Shown here: positions 17,453 to 26,662 of the stretch, in pieces | How the letters are laid out: every line of letters begins with the position of its first letter | Numbering within the stretch: the first letter of the stretch is position 1 | NCBI RefSeq assembly: GCF_002998435.1 | Contig: NZ_CP027231.1 | Span: forward strand, 682,001 to 746,000 | DNA from: Bacteroides zoogleoformans | GTDB taxonomy: Bacteria > Bacteroidota > Bacteroidia > Bacteroidales > Bacteroidaceae | Length of the DNA stretch: 64,000 nt | Direction of reading: 5' to 3' | Notes under the pieces: generated by a model | The model's database searches: none | What the model saw: the letters and a program-made list of their open reading frames with translations, nothing else | Told to the model about the DNA's origin: nothing | Position numbers and translations under genes: made by a program

Positions 17453-18988
17453 ATGCCTGAAGCCTCGCGACTAAAAAAATCATTGCTCAATGCCCGGGTC
17501 AACCTCATCTTCTACTTTTTGAATCTGGCTTTGTCTTTCTTCTCAAGAAAGATTTTTCTGGATACGCTGGGAGCCGATTTCATGGGACTGATAGGCACCA
17601 TGAACAACCTGCTGGGTTTCCTTAACCTTGCCGAACTGGGCATCAGCACCGCGATAGGCTATGTGCTGTACAAACCACTTTTTGAACACAACGAGCCTAA
17701 AATCAATGAAATAATCTCCGTATTCGGATTCATATACCGCCGCATCGGATTCATCATTCTAAGCGCAGGCTGTGTGCTTGCGTGCTTCATGCCACTTATC
17801 TTCCCCAACAATGTATTCGACTTGGAGAGTGTCTATTTTGCTTTCTTTTCATACCTCACCACCTCGCTGATAGGCTATTTTGCCAACTATAAACAAACGT
17901 TGTTGGGAGCAGACCAAAGAAATTATGTGGTGACAGCTTATTACCAAAGTGCCATAATTGTGAAAACACTCTTGCAAATGGCATTGGTGTATTATACAGG
18001 CAATTATTACTTATGGATAAGCATGGAACTTCTGTTGGGAGTCACCTACTCCATCATTCTGAATTGGAAAGTGAATCAAGTATATCCTTGGTTACGAAGT
18101 GAAATAAAGCAAGGAAAGCTCCTTTTCAAGAAATATCCGGAGGTGATAAAATATACCAAGCAACTGTTTGTACACAAAATAGGCGGCTTCGTACAGTTTC
18201 AAACCACTCCTTTTTTAGTGTACGCCTTCGTCTCATTGAAAACAGTGGCCTACTATGGCAACTATACGCTCATCATTGATAAAATCAGCATCTTCATCAG
18301 CAACCTGCTGGGAAGCACCAATGCCGGTGTGGGAAACCTTATTGCAGAAGGCAACCCTAAACGCATCTTACAGGTTTTCTGGGAACTGATGGGAATACGT
18401 TTTTTGATAGCCGGGACGATTTCGTTCGCTCTGCTCCAACTGACCGACGCCTTTATCTCACTGTGGTTAGGAAATGAATATATCATATCAAGACATATAT
18501 TATACCTGATAATCCTGAACTCCTTCATCGGCTATACGCGCGGCGCCACAGACCAGTTTATCTACGGATATGGATTGTTTCAAGACACATGGGCACCTGT
18601 CGCAGAGGTAAGCATCAATTTGATTGTAGCCATCGTAAGCGGCTACTTTTGGGGATTGCCAGGAATATTGATGGGCAATATCACCAGCCTGCTGCTGATT
18701 ATCGTTTTGTGGAAACCTTATTTTCTTTACTCGAAAGGCTTCAAAATGCCTATTGTACATTATTGGATAGGCTACATCAAACATTTGATAATCATATCGC
18801 TGCCAGCCATAGCGTGCTATTTTCTCTTGCCAAGCAGTAGCTTTACTCCCGAAAAATCATTTGCGCATTGGATTATCTACGGAGCGGCGATAAGCTCCGC
18901 CTACGGGATTATGACCTATGCCCTGCTCTTTTTCCTGACCCCAGGCATACGTGCGTTTACTTACAGAGCCATAAAAAGAAAGCGTTAG
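17453..18988 (+). CDS. Wzx-type polysaccharide flippase
   Basis: A 511-residue MOP-superfamily transporter with about 12-14 hydrophobic segments. The N-terminal pattern NLIFYFLNLALSFFSRK followed by FLDTLGADFMGL, then LLGFLNLAELG, is typical of Bacteroides Wzx proteins that flip undecaprenyl-linked repeat units across the inner membrane. It is the only plus-strand gene in this part of the locus. Its stop overlaps the stop of the convergent GT4 by three bases (18985-18988 area), with no terminator between them. Confidence 0.85.
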   Translation: MPEASRLKKSLLNARVNLIFYFLNLALSFFSRKIFLDTLGADFMGLIGTMNNLLGFLNLAELGISTAIGYVLYKPLFEHNEPKINEIISVFGFIYRRIGFIILSAGCVLACFMPLIFPNNVFDLESVYFAFFSYLTTSLIGYFANYKQTLLGADQRNYVVTAYYQSAIIVKTLLQMALVYYTGNYYLWISMELLLGVTYSIILNWKVNQVYPWLRSEIKQGKLLFKKYPEVIKYTKQLFVHKIGGFVQFQTTPFLVYAFVSLKTVAYYGNYTLIIDKISIFISNLLGSTNAGVGNLIAEGNPKRILQVFWELMGIRFLIAGTISFALLQLTDAFISLWLGNEYIISRHILYLIILNSFIGYTRGATDQFIYGYGLFQDTWAPVAEVSINLIVAIVSGYFWGLPGILMGNITSLLLIIVLWKPYFLYSKGFKMPIVHYWIGYIKHLIIISLPAIACYFLLPSSSFTPEKSFAHWIIYGAAISSAYGIMTYALLFFLTPGIRAFTYRAIKRKR

Positions 18989-20166
18989 TGACCCTTATCT
19001 TTCAATCGATTGAAAACTTCTTCCCATTTATCCGCAACATTCTGTATGTCAAAGCATTTTACATACCGAGCGCATGCCTTGGACATGCTTGAACGCAGTT
19101 CCTCGTCTGCCATCAATACTTCCAGCTTCCGGGCAAACTGTTTGCGTGAGAAAGGCGGAACCAGCATACCGGTCTTCCCGTCTTCTATGATATCCGTCAC
19201 AGAGGCAAACGACTCGAAAGCCACCGGAATAGTTCCAAACGTCATGGCCTCGGTCAGCACCATTCCCCATCCCTCAAAATCACTTGTCAGGCACAAAATA
19301 CTTGCATTCCGATAGAACGACTCGGGATCTTGCCAACCGGTAAAGATAATCCGCTCCATCCTCAAAGCTTTCTTCTCCAAGTCTTCTCTGATAGGGCCAT
19401 CACCCACAATAACCAATTCCCAGTCCGGAAACTTTCTATATACACACCTCCAAATATCTATGAGACGGCCGACTCGCTTTTGATACCATTCTATACGTCC
19501 GACATACAACAGTTGCTTCTTTTTTGAATATCCTGTCTCCTTTTGGACCGGGTATGTATTCGGATTGGGAACGGCAATCACACGCTCCAAATTCTTTGAA
19601 CAAATTTGCTTCAAGTCCGGAATGAACTTAAGCGAAAGCAGACAAAGCAAATCTGTATAAGCAAAAATATTCTTATAATCAGCTTTTAATGTCCGTTTAA
19701 AATTATACTTTATGAAAGGCGCCTTTATGATACGGGCTCCCCTTCTGAGTTTTCCCATCAAGGTGTTTTTACCCTTTTTCCACATTATAAGCTCGAACAA
19801 ATGGTTATAAATGCCAAGAGGATATTGATGAATCACCGATATGGTATGTACCCCGCAAATATCTTTAGAGTAATGGCATAATTTGTTATAAGCCAACGGA
19901 TCCTGATTTATGACTATATCGATATGATGCTCATGTAGAAAATCGCGATAAAACAATCCATTTTTTTCTGTTTCCTGAATAGAGTTAGGGAAAAAATGCA
20001 ATGGGGTAGGATAAGCGTAATCCATGCGGGTTTCATCCCGCACATTGTGCAGGCAAAGCACATGATGCCCTCGCCTCAGAAATTCGCGGGATAAGAGGTC
20101 GCTCACTCTTTCAATTCCTCCTCTTTGGGGATGGAACATAACGGGATGTAAAAACAATATATTCAT
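18985..20166 (-). CDS. Glycosyltransferase family 4
   Basis: A 393-residue GT-B enzyme beginning MNILFLHPVMFHPQRGGIERV, with the glycine-rich acceptor loop. The C-terminal half has LLYVGRIEWYQKRV, IVGDGP, and SDFEGWGMVLTEAM with the EX7E pair. It is the last gene of a minus-strand set that starts at 25370. It probably adds a sugar to the repeat unit; the specificity is unknown. Confidence 0.85.
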   Translation of the reverse strand: MNILFLHPVMFHPQRGGIERVSDLLSREFLRRGHHVLCLHNVRDETRMDYAYPTPLHFFPNSIQETEKNGLFYRDFLHEHHIDIVINQDPLAYNKLCHYSKDICGVHTISVIHQYPLGIYNHLFELIMWKKGKNTLMGKLRRGARIIKAPFIKYNFKRTLKADYKNIFAYTDLLCLLSLKFIPDLKQICSKNLERVIAVPNPNTYPVQKETGYSKKKQLLYVGRIEWYQKRVGRLIDIWRCVYRKFPDWELVIVGDGPIREDLEKKALRMERIIFTGWQDPESFYRNASILCLTSDFEGWGMVLTEAMTFGTIPVAFESFASVTDIIEDGKTGMLVPPFSRKQFARKLEVLMADEELRSSMSKACARYVKCFDIQNVADKWEEVFNRLKDKGH

Positions 20167-20177
20167 GATACCCTCCT

Positions 20178-21218
20178 CTATTTCCCTCCAAACCTTTTTT
20201 TAAATTTTATACCCGACAAAAAAAGCATCCATACATCAAAAACAGATATACTTATATTGCAAAGCAAGAACTTACCCAACACATCTGCCTTATATTGCGG
20301 AAAGAAATGCTTCTTTATCCATTCCTTATCCGATGAAAGTACTCGGCGTAAAAAAGCGATGCGTTCCCTATGGATATAATCATTCTCCGCCTTATATATG
20401 GCCAAAACTACTTTGTGAAAAAAAATGGTCAATGAACTCCATGTCTTATTCAGAGAATCATCCTCCAAATCAAACTTCTTTTGATACGTATGTACTCGTT
20501 TTAGATAATTGGAAAAAGCCGCATATTCCGCATCAAAACTATTTATCCGCACAGACAACGCATCAGTAGAATATCCTACTCTATATATGTAGTTATTATA
20601 ATCACGGATAAGCATAAAATCAGCATAAAGAAGATAGTCTAACAAAAACAACATATCCTCCAAACCCGAAACGAAAGGAATAAAACTTATTTTATGCTGT
20701 TTAATGATTCGGTTATCATAGAGCTTATTACCGGCATAGGTAACGTATTTATCTATCAAATCTGTCAATATAAGAAAGACTTTCTCTGACGTAATTTCCT
20801 TTTCGGGCACATGAAGTATTTGAAAATCCTTATTCGGTAAATATCGTTCAAGCGAGCCTGCAATGACTCCCATCAACGTTTTATCAGAAGGCAATGAATC
20901 GTATAAGTCTTTCAGGTAGTTCTTTTTCACATAATCATCAGAATCGACAAACGTCACATATCGTCCATAAGCATTTATCAGGCCTATATTCCGGGCGCAA
21001 CTCAAACCGGCATTCTCCTGATGAAACACCCGTATTCTTTTATCTTTCCGGGCATATTCCTCGCATATTTCTCCACAATTATCAGGACTTCCATCGTCTA
21101 TCAGCAACAATTCAAAATCGGTGAATGTCTGCACAAGAATACTTTCAACACATTGTGATAAGTGCTTCTCTACTTTATAAACGGGTACTATTACTGATAT
21201 TCGGGGAATATTATTCAT
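20178..21218 (-). CDS. Glycosyltransferase family 2
   Basis: A 346-residue inverting GT-A enzyme: ISVIVPVYKVEKHLSQCVES, LLIDDGSPDN, NAGLSCARNIGL, and VTFVDSDDYV. The C-terminal part is hydrophobic with basic ends and may contact the membrane. The coding sequence is noticeably AT-rich compared with the plus-strand operon, as is the next gene, suggesting a separate origin for this cassette. It lies 11 bp before the GT4 gene and 6 bp after the preceding GT2, so it is cotranscribed. Confidence 0.85.
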   Translation of the reverse strand: MNNIPRISVIVPVYKVEKHLSQCVESILVQTFTDFELLLIDDGSPDNCGEICEEYARKDKRIRVFHQENAGLSCARNIGLINAYGRYVTFVDSDDYVKKNYLKDLYDSLPSDKTLMGVIAGSLERYLPNKDFQILHVPEKEITSEKVFLILTDLIDKYVTYAGNKLYDNRIIKQHKISFIPFVSGLEDMLFLLDYLLYADFMLIRDYNNYIYRVGYSTDALSVRINSFDAEYAAFSNYLKRVHTYQKKFDLEDDSLNKTWSSLTIFFHKVVLAIYKAENDYIHRERIAFLRRVLSSDKEWIKKHFFPQYKADVLGKFLLCNISISVFDVWMLFLSGIKFKKRFGGK

Positions 21219-21224
21219 TTTTCT

Positions 21225-22262
21225 TTATTTTATGTGTAAAAGCCTTTTTACTTTTATAGGTAAAACTAATAAATAATAGGAGAACTTCACAAAAAACTTA
21301 AAATATAAATATCCCAAATGAATAGGAAAAGCATAATGTAAATTACGTAAAAATAAACTCAAATGTAGATGAAAACAAAGAAAAGCCTTTAAATTCGATA
21401 TGTATCTCCGTTGTCGAAAAGATTGATAGCTTTTATAACGGAAAGATTCATCTTTCGTAAAATATAGAATACGATCAAAATATTTTGCTTTTGTTTCTTC
21501 AAATGTTACATATACATATTTATTTCTCATCAACTTGGCATCAGACAAAATATAATTATACATCAAGTCAACAATAAAGACTCTGCATTGCAAATTCCAC
21601 AACGAAGGGTTTCCTGTTATGGAATTGGAATGAGTATAATAATAGTAGGTCGTTTTATTACAAAAGTAAGCAGAACCGGCTTTACAAGCCAATTGAAAAG
21701 TCCATAAATCATCTTCATGCACAATTCCTTCCTTAAAAAAAAGTTCTTCAGAAAGAAGAAAATTTCTGTTTACTAGAATATTACATGCCATTCTTGGCCA
21801 AAGAAACATTGAGTAAGATGACAATATTTCCTCATTTGAATGGAGTCCTCTTTTCCCCATCTTATGAGAATGAAGAGAACGTGACTGGCCGGTTATCTCA
21901 TAATCACCAAGCACAAAATCATATTTCTTAGTTTGTAGCTCCAAAGATAGAATAGCCAAACTATCTAAAGGCAAATAATCATCACTATCCAAAAAAAATA
22001 AATAATCACCTGTTGCGGCATGTATTGCTAAATTTCTTGTTGCAGATAATCCTTTATTCTTTTCATTAGCTCTAAAAAGGACATCTTTTCCACGCGGATG
22101 TGCTTTCACCACCCTCTCCGCTATCTCCATCGAGTCATCTGGTGTGCAATCATTCACCAAAATCACCTCCAAATCTTGCCAGGTCTGGTTCAAGACGGAG
22201 AGTAAACAACGTTCTATGTATTTGGAAACGTTGTAAACGGGGATGATGACGGACACTTTCAT
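21225..22262 (-). CDS. Glycosyltransferase family 2
   Basis: A 345-residue GT-A enzyme with KVSVIIPVYNVSKYIERCL, EVILVNDCTPDDS, NKGLSATRNLAI, and LFFLDSDDYLP. The C terminus has a stretch of aromatic and basic residues likely to bind the membrane. The start overlaps the stop of the asparagine-synthetase-like gene by 4 bp (ATGA), indicating translational coupling. The gene is AT-rich, like its downstream neighbour. Confidence 0.85.
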   Translation of the reverse strand: MKVSVIIPVYNVSKYIERCLLSVLNQTWQDLEVILVNDCTPDDSMEIAERVVKAHPRGKDVLFRANEKNKGLSATRNLAIHAATGDYLFFLDSDDYLPLDSLAILSLELQTKKYDFVLGDYEITGQSRSLHSHKMGKRGLHSNEEILSSYSMFLWPRMACNILVNRNFLLSEELFFKEGIVHEDDLWTFQLACKAGSAYFCNKTTYYYYTHSNSITGNPSLWNLQCRVFIVDLMYNYILSDAKLMRNKYVYVTFEETKAKYFDRILYFTKDESFRYKSYQSFRQRRYISNLKAFLCFHLHLSLFLRNLHYAFPIHLGYLYFKFFVKFSYYLLVLPIKVKRLLHIK

Positions 22263-24181
22263 AATTTCACCTCTCTATTTTCTACAAACTCTTCCCACCA
22301 CGTGACAAGCGTCAACAGATTGAAATATTGCAATGCCTTGTTTTGACGATGCCAGAACCAACTATTTTCCTGCCCTACCTCGCGGTCATAGCCAGTAAGA
22401 AACTTCTCCACCACGTCTTGACGAAGGAATGTACAGTATATACCGGAAGAGAGAATGAACTCCTTGAAGCGGGCACGTTGCGCATTGTCACGGAAGAACA
22501 GGGGCATGGGAGCAAAACCTCCCTGCTTTTTACACGAGGTGACGGCTTCGGGTAGCAAAGGCTTGTAGTGATGCTTCAGCAGGAATTTCGACGTGCAACG
22601 CCCACGGGCAATATCCGTCACGCTATCGCCCTTGCACTTCAACTCCACCGGCAAGTTTTGCAAGAAGCGGTAGAGTTTCAAGTCCATAAAAGGAAATGTC
22701 AGGTTGTTATGAAACATACGAGCCATGCGAGAGGCTTTGAATAGGATGATGCGATCGATGACAATCTCCAAGTCAGAAACTCTTGCATGTTGCGTGTAAA
22801 GATGTCTAAAACTGCGAAGGTCCGACCGGGGGGGGGCTGCCGGATGAAAATCAGAAGGACGGTACATAAAGGTACGCAATGCCGAGTTAGAAAATCCGAA
22901 ACGCTCGCCCTCCAAAATGTGGACTATCTTGTCCAGATGGAAACGGATGCGCGAAAACTTGCCTCCGGTATCGAAAAACTCGCATTCCAGCAAGCGCCCC
23001 ACTCCCTTCATCAATGGGAGCAACCCTGCACGTGCGGCAAGATAGTGCAACGCCACTTCACGACCGGAAGTTCCGAAATACTGATCGTTGCCATCGCCGC
23101 CCAGAATGACGTCGGGCTTGTCATCGCCTATCATGCGCATGGCGCAATAGTTCACCATCAGCCCGCCTTCAACAAAAGGTTCGCCTAGAAAACGAACGAT
23201 ATCGGGCAATGCACGGATTTCCGTACCGTCAATCTCGTACTCATGGTGCCGAGTACCAAAAGTCTCGGACATCAAACGGGCCATGGGGAGCTCCGTCCAC
23301 GCATCGCCTTTGAATCCCACTGAATAGGAGTCGATCTGTCCATCGTAGATGCTGCGCAGAGCAGCAAGGTTGGAACCGGAATCATAGCCTCCGCTTAAAA
23401 GCACACCCACACGGCGACTGTCTCCAATGCGTCTTCTAATGGCCTCTACATGCAGTTCTCCATACCGTTTAGAAAGAGCTTCCACATCCGAATCCCTGTC
23501 CCAGACAACTTTATAGTCAGTGGAAAAGGGCGAACCCGCATTCAGAATGCCGATTCTTTCCTTCACTTTTTCATACAGAGAAGGAAAAGAATGTTTCAGC
23601 ATCTCCAAAGTGGGAAAAGAGTCGTTTATGTTTTGGTTGTATTTAACTTGTATTATAAAAGATCTTATAACTCCTGCCTCTGTCATCAGGCAGATTTTCT
23701 CACCTGCAGGCAAAGAATACATCTCATACCAACAGCTTTTTCCGTATCCCAAAATGCCTCGCTGAAGAAAGCCTATCAATGCGGCATCGTCATAAGATAG
23801 GTATTTCCTGGTATTCATCCTCCTCCGCTTTTCCAATTCCTGCCAGGAAGAGGAGAAGCTTCCATCAGCCATGCAGTATATAGGATAATGCGTGCCATGA
23901 TGATCACGTACCACTCCACACTCGTTTTCAGAGTAGTAAACGATTGTAAATGAACCGTCCAAGAGGGAAAAAGCCGACCTTTGATCGCGCAGAAAAGCAT
24001 CAGCGACAAGCTTGGCATTGGTGTCATCGGGGGTTGCCTGAAGTGTATCCCGATTATACAGCGTGCCATAGAAGAAAACCCGCAGATTGCAGCTCTCAAA
24101 GGAAGATTCCGGTTCTTCACCCTCTAAAAGGATAGTGCGCCAATTTTCTAATGTAATTTTTCCGTATATCATAATTCTCAA
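22259..24181 (-). CDS. Asparagine synthetase B-like amidotransferase without the N-terminal cysteine
   Basis: A 640-residue AsnB-type protein. Residues about 1-200 are a degenerate class II glutaminase-like domain: the nucleophile Cys2 is missing (the chain begins MRIMIYG), though VRDHHGTHYPIYC is kept. Residues about 240-560 hold the ATP-pyrophosphatase domain with the PP-loop LLSGGYDSGSN and the GGDGNDQYF block. In surface-polysaccharide clusters such proteins are known or proposed to amidate uronic acid residues. With no glutaminase Cys it may use free ammonia or another partner. The Met at 24181 is used; a Met three codons later is equally possible. Confidence 0.75.
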   Translation of the reverse strand: MRIMIYGKITLENWRTILLEGEEPESSFESCNLRVFFYGTLYNRDTLQATPDDTNAKLVADAFLRDQRSAFSLLDGSFTIVYYSENECGVVRDHHGTHYPIYCMADGSFSSSWQELEKRRRMNTRKYLSYDDAALIGFLQRGILGYGKSCWYEMYSLPAGEKICLMTEAGVIRSFIIQVKYNQNINDSFPTLEMLKHSFPSLYEKVKERIGILNAGSPFSTDYKVVWDRDSDVEALSKRYGELHVEAIRRRIGDSRRVGVLLSGGYDSGSNLAALRSIYDGQIDSYSVGFKGDAWTELPMARLMSETFGTRHHEYEIDGTEIRALPDIVRFLGEPFVEGGLMVNYCAMRMIGDDKPDVILGGDGNDQYFGTSGREVALHYLAARAGLLPLMKGVGRLLECEFFDTGGKFSRIRFHLDKIVHILEGERFGFSNSALRTFMYRPSDFHPAAPPRSDLRSFRHLYTQHARVSDLEIVIDRIILFKASRMARMFHNNLTFPFMDLKLYRFLQNLPVELKCKGDSVTDIARGRCTSKFLLKHHYKPLLPEAVTSCKKQGGFAPMPLFFRDNAQRARFKEFILSSGIYCTFLRQDVVEKFLTGYDREVGQENSWFWHRQNKALQYFNLLTLVTWWEEFVENREVKL

Positions 24182-24197
24182 TATACAAGTTTATTCT

Positions 24198-25370
24198 TCA
24201 TTTCCCTATCACTCCATGTTTGGTATGGATAAAACTCTTGTTGGCTCCACGCAGTTTAAAGAGATTTCCCACCATCAGCCAGAAAGTATGGGGTAACTTC
24301 TGAAGAGCCATGCCCAGACGGCTGGTGCACAGCCTGCGAGGAACAGCCAGCAACAGTGCCACAAGCAGCAACGTCAGCAACAGCCACCATTTCATCCCCC
24401 ATTGCCAACTGTAAAAGGTGACAAGTACAGACAAAAGAAATGTGAAGCCCAACAGCAACAAGCGGGGGATGGAAAGCTGCTGGAAGAATTTGTCACAGAA
24501 ATCCCAGTTGCGGTCGATGATAGCTTTGCCCAAATGGCCTGAAAACTTCCGGCAATAGTGCCATTGCGCCGAAAGCCAACGACGGCGCTGACGGGAAAAG
24601 TCATCGACGTTTTGAATCTTTTCATCGAACACAAACGTGTCAGGCAAATAGTGAAAACGCTTACCTCTATAGAGCAAAGTCAGCTCCAGCTCACGATCGA
24701 AACCACCCACCGCCTTAATACGAGTCATGGTGTCGCAAAATAAGTCGTAACGAAAAGCCATACCCGACCCTATCAGGGCTGCGGAGAGTCCCAGATTGGC
24801 GTGTCCGAGACGAAAGATGGAGTTATTTATCTCTTCACTGATGGCATCCAGAAAAGCCATGTCGCTGTTCAGGTTCTTGGCAATGCGATGCGTCTGCACC
24901 ACCTCCACCTGCGGTTGGGCAAAGAGATCGTTGATGTCACTCAAATAGTTATAGGGGATTACATTATCGGCATCGAGCACGAGAGCAATGTCATATTCGT
25001 TGCCAATGGCAGCCATACCGGTATTCAAAGCTTTGGACTTGGTGCTATGCTCGAAATTGACTTCAATCAAACGAATGGGCATCGAGGCGAGGGAAGCATT
25101 GGTTTCGGGCTGCATGCGATCGGAAATGACCACGATATCGAAACTCTCAGGGGGATAATCTTGCTCCAAACAGGAATGAACACATTCGTGTATCACTGCG
25201 TCTTCGCGATAAGCGGGAATGAGGATGGCAAAACGCTTCCACAGCGACGCTTTGGAAGATAAAGGAAAGGAGCGACGACAAGAAGCCACGCTGTAGACTA
25301 ATAAATACAATACGTTTATTCCAAAAACTATGTATAGAAACCAATCTATTATATGCAGAATGTATGCCAA
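24198..25370 (-). CDS. Membrane glycosyltransferase family 2 (processive-like)
   Basis: A 390-residue protein with an N-terminal membrane helix, a GT-A domain and two or three C-terminal helices. The catalytic set is complete: AILIPAYRED, LVLDADNVI (DxD), the acidic RELELT, and QRRRWLSAQW (QxxRW). This is the layout of BcsA/NodC-type and related membrane GT2 enzymes. It is the first gene of the minus-strand set, preceded by a plausible -7 box at 25431-25438. The paralog at 11419-12645 has lost these residues. Confidence 0.8.
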   Translation of the reverse strand: MAYILHIIDWFLYIVFGINVLYLLVYSVASCRRSFPLSSKASLWKRFAILIPAYREDAVIHECVHSCLEQDYPPESFDIVVISDRMQPETNASLASMPIRLIEVNFEHSTKSKALNTGMAAIGNEYDIALVLDADNVIPYNYLSDINDLFAQPQVEVVQTHRIAKNLNSDMAFLDAISEEINNSIFRLGHANLGLSAALIGSGMAFRYDLFCDTMTRIKAVGGFDRELELTLLYRGKRFHYLPDTFVFDEKIQNVDDFSRQRRRWLSAQWHYCRKFSGHLGKAIIDRNWDFCDKFFQQLSIPRLLLLGFTFLLSVLVTFYSWQWGMKWWLLLTLLLVALLLAVPRRLCTSRLGMALQKLPHTFWLMVGNLFKLRGANKSFIHTKHGVIGK

Positions 25371-25531
25371 ATTATATACAAATTAAACTGTTCAGAGGAA
25401 ATTAAAAACCCTTGTCTATATATTAGGAAACAAATATAGGGAAAAGAATGCAAACACCACTCAAACATTCAAAGAAACTTCATGTATATAATAAAAAACG
25501 AGAAAATTCTCACGAACTCCTCGCCACTATA

Positions 25532-25560
25532 AGAAAAGCCTTAAAGGCTTTTCTTTTTTA
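25532..25560 (+). terminator. Hairpin with T tail (10-bp stem)
   Basis: AGAAAAGCCT (25532-25541) pairs perfectly with AGGCTTTTCT (25545-25554), followed by a T-rich tail on the plus strand. No plus-strand gene reads into it. On the minus strand it would lie in the leader only if transcription of the GT2 operon starts upstream of it. Confidence 0.5.
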
Positions 25561-25866
25561 TTACATCAAAAAATGTTACCTAAAATCAATCTTTCTTTTT
25601 ACCTAAAAACAAACTATACAACCTATTCAAAAAAACAAAAGTCACTTTCTCTTTACCTTAACTAATTACCTGTTACAAAACTAAAAATCATTACTTACAA
25701 ATTTTAAAACAATACAGTTTCCCAACTGCATTGCAAAAGTAAGATTATTTTTCGTGTGCGGAAACGACAAACATGCTTTTCATTCATTTTATAACATTGT
25801 TTTACGCATAAATATCACTATTTACACTTATAAACATTTTCAGTAAAAAAAGCAACTCTCTCTCAT

Positions 25867-25905
25867 CAAAAAACGAACCACCGAAATGCCGAAGCACTTC
25901 GATGG
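25867..25905 (-). terminator. Intrinsic terminator of the kdgK-eda operon
   Basis: CCACCGAA (25878-25885) pairs with TTCGATGG (25898-25905) with one mismatch, and an inner TGC/GCA extends the stem. On the minus strand the hairpin is followed by TTCG and then a run of six T. It lies about 70 bp after the eda stop. Confidence 0.65.
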
Positions 25906-25973
25906 TCGCCTCCCTTTAAACACCTTTAAACAAAATGATTCTCATTCAATCACGGAAACCCTGTATCTCCGGA

Positions 25974-26642
25974 TTATTTTCTTGCTTCGGCAATATATCC
26001 CAGCGCTTCCCTGCATTTTTCCGTAACATAAGTCCAATCTTCGGCTGCCACCTTTTCGTTCGGGAAAAGTTTGGAACCCATACCTACACAAAACACACCG
26101 GCCTTCACCCATGAAGTGAGATTTTCCCGCGTGGGTTCCACACCACCGGTCACCATCAGCTTGCTCCATGGCATCGGAGCCAGCAGTCCCTTCACCAGTT
26201 TGGCGCCGAGCACATCGCCGGGGAATATCTTGCAAACATCGCAGCCCACTTCTTGAGCAAATCCCACCTCAGACACGCTGCCGCATCCCGGAGTGTACGC
26301 CACCAGACGACGGTTGCATACTTTAGCAATCTCCGGATTAAACAGCGGGCCTACCACAAAACATGCCCCCAATTGCAAATACAGGGCTGCCGTTGCAGGA
26401 TCGACGATGGACCCGACGCCCATAGCCATTTCGGGACATTCTTTTGCCGCGAACTTAACAACTTCCGCAAAGACTTCGTGTGCAAAGTCACCGCGATTGG
26501 TAAACTCGAAAGCGCGAACACCGCCATCATAGCAGGCTTTCACCACTTTCTTTGCTACTTCCGCATCTTTATGATAGAAAACGGGCACCATTCCGGTAGA
26601 GCCGATTTTATTCAATACGGCTATTTTGTCAAATTTTGCCAT
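25974..26642 (-). CDS. eda: 2-dehydro-3-deoxyphosphogluconate aldolase (KDPG/KHG aldolase)
   Basis: A 222-residue class I aldolase that cleaves KDPG to pyruvate and glyceraldehyde 3-phosphate. Visible motifs are FEFTNRGD (the family's FEIT/E-R region), [10 protein letters not shown] (GxGTV/T type), [10 protein letters not shown] with the Schiff-base Lys, and [13 protein letters not shown], the phosphate-binding loop. It follows kdgK by 20 bp, so the pair converts 2-keto-3-deoxygluconate from uronate or pectin breakdown into central metabolites. A terminator follows. Confidence 0.9.
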   Translation of the reverse strand: MAKFDKIAVLNKIGSTGMVPVFYHKDAEVAKKVVKACYDGGVRAFEFTNRGDFAHEVFAEVVKFAAKECPEMAMGVGSIVDPATAALYLQLGACFVVGPLFNPEIAKVCNRRLVAYTPGCGSVSEVGFAQEVGCDVCKIFPGDVLGAKLVKGLLAPMPWSKLMVTGGVEPTRENLTSWVKAGVFCVGMGSKLFPNEKVAAEDWTYVTEKCREALGYIAEARK

Positions 26643-26662
26643 CTTATTTATATTTTTAAGGA

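Larger units (their letters stand above)
25371..25973. other. AT-rich intergenic region between the polysaccharide locus and eda
   Basis: No gene is seen. CAAATATA at 25431-25438 reads TATATTTG on the minus strand, a -7 box about 60 bp before the GT2 start, with a possible TTTG about 23 bp further upstream. CAAAAGTA at 25734-25741 (TACTTTTG on the minus strand) is a second -7-like box without a well-spaced partner. Two hairpins (25532-25560 and 25867-25905) are listed separately. Confidence 0.45.

Noticed and set aside
25371..25973. Invertible capsule promoter upstream of the minus-strand glycosyltransferases
   Set aside because: No pair of inverted repeats flanks a promoter, and no recombinase gene is near; the hairpins present are simple terminators.
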